Shown here piece by piece: positions 57,601 to 64,000 of a stretch of DNA of 64,000 bases. Origin of the DNA: Clitoria ternatea (lineage: Eukaryota > Streptophyta > Magnoliopsida > Fabales > Fabaceae); assembly GCA_037962975.1 (NCBI GenBank), contig CM075675.1:5652001-5716000 (forward strand), given 5' to 3'. The position numbers were made by a program, and so were the translations under genes. Numbering within the stretch: position 1 is the stretch's first letter; each line of letters starts with the position of its first letter. The notes beneath the pieces are model-generated. The model did no database searches, was not told the DNA's origin, and worked only from the letters and a program-made list of their open reading frames with translations.

Positions 57601-60600
57601 TATGGTATTAGAGTCAGATCATTCTTTCTGGTTGTTATGGGCCAAAAGTTGTCCTCTCGCTATAAGTCAAAAGTTACCCTTTGCTTGGTCAGGCAGGCTT
57701 TGTTGGAGAAGGCGCGTTGGAAGTCCCGAATCATTTGCCTCATAATATTTCGCATGGTTTAAATACTTGTTGGGCCACTCCAACCATTGCCAATTGGTTT
57801 TGGGATGAAACCTTTAACACTCCTCACGTTTAGGAATGGAGCATGGACAAATATAGGTGGCGCAGATCTGTGATAGACTTTGATACCATCTTGATTTTGT
57901 ATATTAGGCCTAACTCAATCTTAAAAGCTAGCTCATAGGATGAAGATTACTCTCATCTTATATACTTTTAATTAATCATATCATTAGTCAATATAGCACT
58001 TTCAATAAACTTATAAAACAATGTTTTGAATTGATATGCAACTTAATTTCATATGCAAAAGTTGTTTCTAGACTGCCTTTTCCTTCTAGTAGCTTGTAAC
58101 AATTAACATCTCAAGCTGATAGTGTATATGCTAAGAATTTTCTTGAAGTCTAAAAAGGAACACTGTAGAATAATGCTAGACTCTAAACATATCTCATTGG
58201 TGTGAAGATTGTTGAGCTATGAAGCCCGAATACGTCAAAATGGTCATGTACCAATGTCAATCACTTATAGACACCAATACACGACCGATACTTCCCAATA
58301 CGTGTTTGGGAAGTATTTGTGATTTTATTTTTTGTTTCTAAAATTGCTGCTATGCTCTAGATACTGTTCGGATATCACTTCAATTTTCAAGAACACGCCT
58401 AACTGACCTGAGACGGTATCAACATGCTCAGTGGTCTACTTGCGGAGGAGAGAGGACATCTCAGAGGTGAGAAAGAGCTTCACATGGTGCTCACTGGAGA
58501 TCGTGACACCATGTGTGCCTATCACGGTGGTGCGCGGAGGTTGCGTCAATGATCTTCAACTGGGATGAGAGTCATGCTTGGTTGCATTGTAGTGAGTGCA
58601 TAGGGGAAGCATGATGTAAATGAAAAGTGGTAGGCACATAAGGAAGTGGTCGTCTCTAGTGTGTGGTGGTTCAGACGATGCTTCATGGTGGCTGCATGGA
58701 TCGGTGAAGGGAGTGATTTCACCCCTATGCTTGTGCTGTTGTACGACACTGATGCACGGTGGTTCCGTAGATTGGAGATGAGGGATTCACTTGGTCCTTG
58801 TGTGTTGATGGCCATGTATATATTGGAGAAGAGGGAGTTCCTTGATCGCTGTGTTGTTTTCGTCTTTAGGGACCCTTATTTTTTTTTTTAATCTACTGAG
58901 CCAATGAAGTTGTGATCGAAGCCCATATCCCTCTCTTATTTTTATTGCTTTGTTTGTTTCTAGGACAATGAAGTCTATAGAAGGCCCATTTTATTTTGCT
59001 AGCTGAAGTGTTTTTAATTAATTTTGTTTGTTTATTATTTTTATATTTTAATTTGTTTCTTCGATGTAAGCATGAAAAAGAGGAATGAAAACCCCCTCCT
59101 TACATGTGTGTCCTTGACTCCTAGGTGTTGTTTTATTGTTTATTTATTATTTTCCCCCTCAATTTACTTGTTATCATGTATTTACGTACTATATATTATA
59201 AATTTTTATGAGCGTATCTGATTCTTTGCCATATCTTTTTCAAAATGTGCGTATCCCCGTAACTGTATAGTATCGTACTAAGTATCCGGACATAGCTGTT
59301 GAGATTATATTACTATGATCTTTTCATGAATTATCTTAACCTTTACTTGGAAATCTCATTGTCATCTTTATCTTAATGTAATGATATTATACCAACACAG
59401 TTGCATATACTTGGACTCTAGAGCTAAGTATAATGGACAAGGTGCATGATATAATTTATTCTAATTTTTTATTTTTTATTTATACAAATATTTTAAATAA
59501 AAGCCTAATTTTGCTACCTTTGATGTAGATGGTGCTTTGTGTTTAGTAGGCTCTGGAATAGGGATTGTTTCCAATTGAAACAATTGTTGATTGGGCTGCA
59601 TGTTGTGTTTTAGATATCACATTGGATGGCTGAATTGTTTTTCGCTAGTTTTTTCTTTTATCAATTTGGCTTGGTTTTAATTTGTAAATGCAAATTTAAT
59701 TCATTATGATAATATTTCTGATTTATGAAAAAACTTATAAATTATCTTGATGTTGTTTTCATCTTTGTCAGCTGTGTGATGGGTCTATTGTTGCTTTTAC
59801 TGTTCTCCACAATGTGAACTGCAATCATGGCCTCATATATGTTACATCACAGGTACAGCCTGATACCTTCCTATATGGATAATTTACCACAAACTAGACT
59901 AAATTTATAATTGTGATCAACCTTTTTGTGTACTTTCTTTATAGGGTGCTTTAAAGATATGCCAGTTGCCTTCTGGCTCAAACTATGACAGCTACTGGCC
60001 TGTGCAGAAAGTGGGCTTTCTTCTCCTCAAGTTTAAGTCTCCTTTTATTTTACAATCTTGATTTTCTACCCGGTTTGATTAGACCTTTTCTGATTTGTGA
60101 TATGATCCTTAGATCCCACTAAAAGCAACTCCACATCAAGTAACATATTTTGCGGAGAAGAATTTATATCCACTTATTGTCTCATTTCCTGTAAGTATTT
60201 TTTTCCCTTTTTTAATTGTCTAACAATATCAAGAGTATAATCGATAGCTTACAAGGTTATAATTATTATTGATTTAATACTCCCTCCTATCTCATTATAA
60301 GGTTGAGTTAACTGAATAACCAAGACTAATAGAAGTAGTTAAGTTGTGGTTAAGTGTATTGGTTTCTTAAAAAATAATCACATTGCAATTTTATCCTTAT
60401 GAACTTAACTAATGTCATTGATAATTGAGAATATATTTAATACCATGTAGTATATCTAGATTAATTAATAAGGGTAAATAAGGAAAAATTAATAAATGTT
60501 TTATTGAAAATGTAACTTTACCTTATAAAAAAGATTATTTTTTTTTCAAAACTCTGCCTTATATGAGACAGGAGGGAGTAATAATTACAAGCATTCCTTG

Positions 60601-63600
60601 TGGCTGGGATCCTGAACTTGAACATATGTGGGTGTTTGATGAGCTTATTTTTTTCCTGCTCTTAACAAATCTTTTCAACAGATGAACACAACTATTTCTC
60701 AAAAATTAAGCTCAAACAAACATGCCAAAAGTATTTACTGATCCAAGCATTTGTAACATTTAAGACTTAATATAAATACATTTACGAGTTATTTCCTATT
60801 TTTCAGTAATCCCTAGTCACCTGTTTGTTAATCTTGTATTGTTTAAATCCATCTGTGGTTCATTTCAATATTTATGTGATTGAGAATTGTTGTTTATTTT
60901 TGTTATTTTGTGGGCTTGCTTCAATGATTTTTCTTCAGAGTCAACTGGGCTGAATTGTCCTTTTTTATGGTAATTTAGAAGGAACAATTCCTATACTATT
61001 TTTTCTGTTTCTCTGACTCAAGTTATTGTCATTCTTATCAGGTTCTTAAGCCGCTAACTCAAGTTATTTCTCTGGTGGACCAAGATGTCAACCATCAGAA
61101 TGAGAGTCAGAATTTGAATTCTGATGAGCAAAACCGCTTTTATCCTATTGATGAATTTGAGGTTCGTATTATGGAGCCAGAAAAATCTGGTGGCCCTTGG
61201 CAAACAAAGGCAACAATACCTATGCAAAGTTCTGAAAACGCCCTTACTGTGAGGATGGTTACTCTGCTGGTAGTGTTTTTATCCTTTGGTTTTCAAAGAA
61301 AGCTGAATGCTGAATATGATAATACAATTGTGGGTGCTGATTAATGCTGGACCTTAATTATTTCTCTTTGAAATCTATCTTCATTGTAGAATACGACCTC
61401 CAAAGAAAATGAAACACTTTTAGCCATTGGTACTGCATATGTGCAAGGGGAGGATGTTGCTGCCAGAGGACGTATCCTCCTGTTCTCATTAGGGAAAAAT
61501 ACTGATAATCCACAAACTCTGGTAAGCAGTATCCTTAGGAGTGCTTTATTCTTCAAAGTGTGACCAGAATTATTGTCCTTTCATTCCATTTTGGGTGATG
61601 TCTTTATTTGGACATCATTATAAATATTTATCTGCTTTACAGGTTTCAGAGGTCTACTCAAAGGAATTAAAAGGTGCTATATCTGCCTTAGCCTCACTTC
61701 AGGGCCATCTATTAATAGCATCCGGTCCAAAAATTATTCTGCACAAGTGGAATGGCACCGAGTTGAATGGTATTGCATTTTTTGATGCACCACCATTACA
61801 TGTCGTGAGCTTAAATATCGTAAGTGATGTTTCCTTAAATCTTTTATCATTATGATGAAATGACCATTGGAAATGACACGCTAAGTTTAGTTACTTTGCC
61901 CTATTTTTAATCTCCCAAGTTTTTCTTATTGAATTAAATTTTACGTACAGTCAAGTAGAAACATGTTCTCATTTGTTTTCAAGAGCAATTATCTTTGAAT
62001 GCTTGCTATGGTACAATGTTGGAAAGGACGCAGAGGAAAAATAACACGAGAAACTCTGATGACTCTATAATGTCCAATGATTATTATTTTTTCCTTGTGT
62101 TGATTGCTAGTTATTAACATTTTTGTAGGTGAAGAACTTTATCCTTATCGGCGACATCCATAAAAGCATATACTTTCTTAGTTGGAAGGAGCAGGGTGCT
62201 CAACTGAGCTTATTAGCCAAGGATTTTGGTTCTCTTGATTGTTTTGCAACGGAATTTTTGATTGACGGAAGTACACTGAGTCTCATGGTGTCAGATGATC
62301 AGAAAAACATCCAGGTTTGTCTTAAGATGGTGTGGTAATATTATTTCCATATACTAGCTTCTTCCCTTGATAGAAGATCCTTCTAACTAATTCACAAGAT
62401 TAAGATTAGTTGGTTAATTTAGTTAAAGTCATTAAATATGTCAACAACTTGTATTAATTTTTCAAAATTACCCTTAAAATTGTTGGGACTCATCATCTTA
62501 TTCTTCCACATAATTAATGTTCCTTCATTTATTGGTGCAGAAAGTATTGGGATTACAAAATACTAGTTGAATAATGTGTATTTTGGTAAAAAAAAAAAAT
62601 AGTTGATAGTGCAGAAAAATTGGAAAGGATCGTATATTAAGGAACAAAAAAATTTCTCTAAAAGGTCCTATATTAAGGGGAAAAGGTAGTATTTATTGTG
62701 ATTTGTTTATGCTCTTTTTAAAAAATAACTTGTAAAAGCTACGAAGTTGTAGTAATTGAATTTTTTTTCCTACATAATAATAGTGCACATGTTTATTTTG
62801 ACTTGTGCCTATGGATTTCTTTTAGGTTGTGGGAAATTAAATATGTACCTTTTGCAGTTTAATTTCTGTTGGAAGGTTCACTTTGACTAAAGTAAATTTG
62901 GGGTCCTTTTTGTGTGTTAGTGTGTTTTCAAAGTATAAAGCACTTGTGTTCAAAAATTTTAGAGCAGTTAAATATGCTTTTACCTTTCAGTTAGAAAGCC
63001 AAACCCTTGGAAAAATCTGTTTCATTACCTTTCTCTGATGCTTTGTTGATTTACTTTTCTTGATTGTAATTCAAGCCATCAATGTTTAATAGAATGAATT
63101 CTTATGCCCCTAATCTATTTAGCTTCTTTCCGTTTATACCTTCTCTTATCTAAAAAATAGAATAGTTAGTTACTGCTTTTATTGAAAACTGGAAAGTTTT
63201 AAGTCTGAAGTCATTGTTGGTGATTTTCTTGTTTGTTTTTATTTTATTATCTTTTCCTTTTTGCCCAGACATATAACCTTTGTAATGTCTGGTGTGCAGA
63301 TTTTTTACTATGCGCCAAAGATGTCAGAGAGTTGGAAAGGACAGAAGCTTCTTTCAAGAGCTGAATTTCATGTTGGTGCCCATGTGACTAAATTCTTGAG
63401 GTTGCAGATGCTATCCACTTCTGATCGAACTGGTGCTGGTCCAGGCTCTGATAAAACCAATCGTTTTGCCTTATTATTTGGTACCTTGGATGGCAGTATT
63501 GGTTGCATTGCACCTCTTGATGAAATCACATTTCGCAGACTGCAATCTTTGCAGAGAAAGCTTGTTGATGCTGCACCTCATGTTGCTGGCCTAAATCCAA

Positions 63601-63682
63601 GAGCTTTCAGACAGTTTCACTCAAATGGAAAGGCCCATCGGCCTGGTCCTGACAGTATAGTTGACTGTGAGCTGCTGTGCCA
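39614..63682 (+). CDS. CPSF160: CPSF160, cleavage and polyadenylation specificity factor large subunit (last exon off window)
   Basis: CPSF160 is the beta-propeller scaffold (DDB1/Rse1 family) of the nuclear complex that recognises poly(A) signals. Twenty-five exons join in phase: 39614-39921, 40940-41086, 41344-41497, 42963-43098, 44098-44243, 44670-44765, 44918-44970, 45263-45394, 45986-46037, 46147-46266, 46469-46603, 46766-46894, 46997-47074, 52683-52823, 55054-55148, 55470-55660, 55845-56629, 59772-59852, 59945-60010, 60113-60190, 61042-61269, 61390-61521, 61643-61819, 62129-62314, 63300-63682. They encode 1409 complete codons; family length is about 1440-1450, so only about 40 C-terminal residues are missing. 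Landmarks are MSFAAYKLMQCPTGIE at the start, LEYDDSIHGLRTSSLHCFEG, SSKRLRRSPSDALQDM (an NLS-like basic patch), LRERLRVHPQ, and GPDSIVDCELLC at the end. Intron 8 uses a GC donor. Intron 13 (5.6 kb) and intron 17 (3.1 kb) are swollen by transposons. Confidence 0.97.
40542..40877 (-). mobile_element. TRIM element in CPSF160 intron 1
   Basis: Two diverged short LTRs (about 40542-40640 and 40752-40877) share AAAGCTAGCTCATAAGTTAA-like and AAGGTGTATA sequences. Next to the right LTR the minus strand reads TGGTATCAAAG, a tRNA-iMet-type primer site, and GAGCGTGAGGAGGGTGCG near 40652-40670 is a polypurine tract. There is no coding capacity, as expected for a terminal-repeat retrotransposon in miniature. 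Confidence 0.7.
42336..42379. repeat. 44-bp near-perfect palindrome
   Basis: Arms of 22 bases meet at CCCATGGG. The left arm is ATTAGTAGTCGTTCTGATCC and the right arm is its complement with two mismatches. It lies in CPSF160 intron 3, with no clear transposon ends around it. Confidence 0.85.
45395..45985 (+). other. noncanonical GC-AG intron 8 of CPSF160
   Basis: Exon 8 ends GATGGAAG and the intron begins GCATGT, not GT; it ends TTTTCAG. Only this junction keeps the frame and produces the family sequence YDGRVVQRLDL. The nearest GT (45399) leads to an immediate stop in exon 9. Confidence 0.8.
47352..48182 (-). repeat. 3' LTR of the copia element, split by a MITE
   Basis: About 210 bp of LTR once the nested element is removed. 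It matches 52360-52572 closely, sharing GAGAAAGTTTAGAGAATCTA, ACAATGCATGCACT, GGGAGAAGCTTACTAAAGTG-like sequence and the end TATTCTCCTATA. Confidence 0.9.
47376..47993. mobile_element. PIF/Harbinger (Tourist)-like element with GC-rich core
   Basis: 618 bp flanked by TTA (47373-47375 and 47994-47996). Termini are inverted: GGGTCCGTTGGGGTATGGAA at the left, and GTGCCTGTTTGGCGCATGGA when the right end is read in reverse. Sub-terminal AATTGTAATTG-type repeats are typical of such MITEs. The middle (47526-47790) is a GC-rich tract of GGTGGTG/GGCGGC-like triplets, unlike the rest. The second copia LTR has the uninterrupted site with a single TTA (52381-52383), which confirms the insertion borders. 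Confidence 0.82.
48287..48690 (-). pseudogene. copia RNase H remnant
   Basis: The minus-strand translation shows LGACIFLGPNLISWWSKKQ and ELGLSLPTPTILCDNQS, the usual copia RNase H blocks. The stretch normally reading SSTEAEYR is degenerate. It is broken by frameshifts. Confidence 0.8.
48696..49460 (-). pseudogene. copia reverse transcriptase remnant lacking its catalytic box
   Basis: The recognisable blocks are VKETPDGSISKYKARLVARG (in a separate frame, up to about 49460), HLDVNNAFLNG, FERLRDTLQQFGF, LGPLDYFLGIE and QTKYIRDLL. The segment that normally contains the YVDD active site is missing: QQH runs straight into VVTGNS. A second deletion lies between LLTEE and LVCRLHNGLK. The enzyme cannot be active. 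Confidence 0.88.
50268..50789 (-). pseudogene. copia integrase remnant
   Basis: It starts with the pre-integrase zinc region (WHSRLGHP, then CSPCCLGKAHKLP) and continues into the core (LIVTDCWGP; NWGGEYR where SDWGGEYR is usual; ERKHRQVV). The second catalytic aspartate is therefore asparagine. The frame stops early and lacks the C-terminal part. Confidence 0.88.
51139..51393 (-). pseudogene. copia protease-region remnant
   Basis: WFPDSDASMHVTNSSQNF corresponds to the copia protease start, normally WYPDSGATNHVT; the catalytic DSGA motif is altered to DSDA. It is preceded by gag remnants in other frames up to about 51563. Confidence 0.75.
52058..52330 (-). pseudogene. copia gag N-terminal remnant
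   Basis: MAQTPPLTYTFGVPHL, then LSTSPVTFSHSILEKLSNKNFLWKQQIEPIIKGHQL (shown here in two parts of one frame) resembles the copia gag N-terminus, in which a leader is followed by the phrase KLTRENFLLWKAQI or similar. The start lies about 30 bp from the primer site. The frame ends after 90 codons. Confidence 0.75.
52360..52572 (-). repeat. 5' LTR of the copia element
   Basis: 213 bp. In element orientation it starts TATAGGAGAAT and ends CTTTGAGA, next to the primer site. The ends are TA...GA, not TG...CA. Confidence 0.85.
53167..53289 (-). mobile_element. TRIM LTR fragment in CPSF160 intron 14
   Basis: A 123-bp LTR of the TRIM family (TTAAATTTGGATATCAGGCC at one end, GACTTTTAGCACA at the other), followed by a polypurine-tract-like CGTTCACGCTCAGG and then unrelated sequence; a partner LTR was not found. 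A TACA/TA microsatellite precedes it (53043-53078). Confidence 0.6.
53869..54197 (+). mobile_element. TRIM element in CPSF160 intron 14
   Basis: Two LTRs (53869-53975 and 54077-54197) begin TGTTAATATACC and TGTTAAAATGTC, share ACATTGACTAGGAAATATGA-like sequence and end in TAATA. The internal domain is only about 100 bp and ends in the purine-rich GGGCGTGGAGG next to the second LTR. Flanks ATAAT and ATAAC are a 4/5 target duplication. Confidence 0.72.
54240..54720. repeat. unresolved repeat with GATACG/ATTCAC motifs
   Basis: Short inverted and direct copies of TGATACGATTTG, ACGATACG and GATTCGTGATTC-type motifs occur at both ends of this stretch of CPSF160 intron 14. It resembles a dispersed nonautonomous element, but no clean termini or target duplication could be fixed. 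Confidence 0.35.
57138..58007 (-). mobile_element. tandem three-LTR TRIM array in CPSF160 intron 17
   Basis: Three related LTRs (57138-57249, 57376-57492, 57889-58007) are separated by two internal domains. Each internal domain ends with the minus-strand primer site TGGTATCAAAG touching the next LTR (57365-57375 and 57878-57888). Outer flanks GACTT and AACTT form a 4/5 target duplication. The second internal domain carries another TRIM. LTR-int-LTR-int-LTR arrays arise by unequal recombination between LTRs. Confidence 0.72.
57498..57819 (+). mobile_element. second-family TRIM nested in the TRIM array
   Basis: 322 bp with two 105-bp LTRs (57498-57602 and 57715-57819) sharing CCTCATAATATTTCGCATG, CCACTCCAACCATTGCCAAT and GAACCTTTAA-type sequence. 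Directly after the first LTR is TGGTATTAGAGTC, a tRNA-iMet-like primer site. Flanks CACCT and CTCCT are a 4/5 target duplication. It is unrelated to the host TRIM family. Confidence 0.78.
58008..59771. other. remainder of CPSF160 intron 17, repeat-like
   Basis: No CPSF160 exon is present here. The stretch 58210-59310 is less AT-rich than typical intron and has degenerate CCGATAC and GTATCC motifs near both ends, suggesting an old unclassified transposon. Small frames within it show no recognisable domain. Confidence 0.35.
60280..60578. mobile_element. Stowaway-like MITE in CPSF160 intron 20
   Basis: 299 bp flanked by TA (60278-60279 and 60579-60580). Inverted ends are CTCCCTCCTATCTCATTATA at the left, and CTCCCTCCTGTCTCATATAA when the right end is read in reverse. 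Its core is AT-rich and noncoding. Confidence 0.9.
62354..62689. mobile_element. degenerate Stowaway-like MITE in CPSF160 intron 24
   Basis: About 336 bp flanked by TA. The left end, CTAGCTTCTTCCCTTGATAG, and the right end read in reverse, CTACCTTTTCCCCTTAATAT, match at roughly three quarters of positions. This is an older copy than the other three. Confidence 0.55.
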
Positions 63683-64000
63683 GTAAGTTTTATCTTCTCC
63701 CAATAAATCTGTATATGTTGAAATATGGTATAGAAAAGCAGTTACTCAATATATGTGGAGGAATTGTGTTTTGCTTCAAGAAATTAATGTTCATATGAAA
63801 TGCAAGACACTTGCACACTTCCAAACAGAAATGGAATCATAAGTTAATGCTAACAAATAGCTGTGTGAGACTCGGTCATTATTTTATGATATCCAATCCA
63901 GTAAAAAGCTCTACTTGTTCTTATGGACCTTAACTTTTGCAGATGTTTATGACTTTCTCTTTTATATATCTTTAGTATTACGTGGATTCTTTGTTTTGAT
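63683..64000 (+). other. start of CPSF160 intron 25 (runs off window)
   Basis: Begins GTAAGT after a phase-2 exon end. No acceptor with the expected short C-terminal exon is visible before the edge. Confidence 0.7.

Noticed and set aside
58546..58891. Opposed 81-89 codon frames in CPSF160 intron 17
   Set aside because: Within a repeat-like intron segment; no domain and no splice support.

Overview
This is a plant nuclear window, most likely from a legume. The genes are intron-rich with GT-AG junctions, the intergenic DNA is AT-rich and the transposons are typical of plants. The legume assignment is inferred from how closely the encoded CPSF160, CLPT1 and MAP65 proteins resemble legume versions as I remember them; no search was run. 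There are four host genes. The left two read on the minus strand: the 5' part of an AT-hook nuclear-localized (AHL) gene (455-5277, its 3' end lies off the left edge) and a complete MAP65-3/PLEIADE-like microtubule bundler (7094-12059, 12 coding exons, 703 codons). The right two read on the plus strand: a complete chloroplast CLPT1-type Clp accessory gene (33014-36859, 6 exons) and CPSF160, the large subunit of the pre-mRNA cleavage and polyadenylation factor (39614-63682, 25 exons; only a short last exon is missing off the right edge).

The middle (about 14.1-32.2 kb) is a nested transposon block. The centrepiece is a structurally complete Ty3/gypsy chromovirus (19793-30595, minus orientation) with a single open 1470-residue gag-pol, two almost identical LTRs of about 3.1 kb, a tRNA-iMet primer site and a 5-bp target duplication, CGTAT. 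It sits inside older retroelement debris (17838-19792 and 30601-32215). To its left is a truncated relative in the same orientation (14106-17837), whose LTR carries a 489-bp hAT-type element with a perfect 8-bp target duplication.

The introns hold many small transposons. CPSF160 intron 13 contains a dead, antisense Ty1/copia element (47352-52572), one LTR of which was later hit by a Harbinger/Tourist-like element carrying a GC-rich triplet tract. CPSF160 introns 1, 14 and 17 contain TRIM (very short LTR) elements, including a three-LTR tandem array with a second TRIM family nested in it. Stowaway-like MITEs occur in introns of MAP65, CLPT1 and CPSF160. MAP65 introns also hold a fold-back element and a solo TRIM LTR with a perfect target duplication. 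Despite this load, every host exon predicted here keeps its reading frame.

The host genes do not form a pathway: transcription/chromatin (AHL), cytokinesis (MAP65), plastid proteolysis (CLPT1) and mRNA 3'-end processing (CPSF160). The most useful regulatory observation is a pair of mitosis-specific activator (MSA) motifs upstream of the MAP65 gene. I found no tRNA, rRNA or CRISPR locus, and nothing that I would call an undescribed system.
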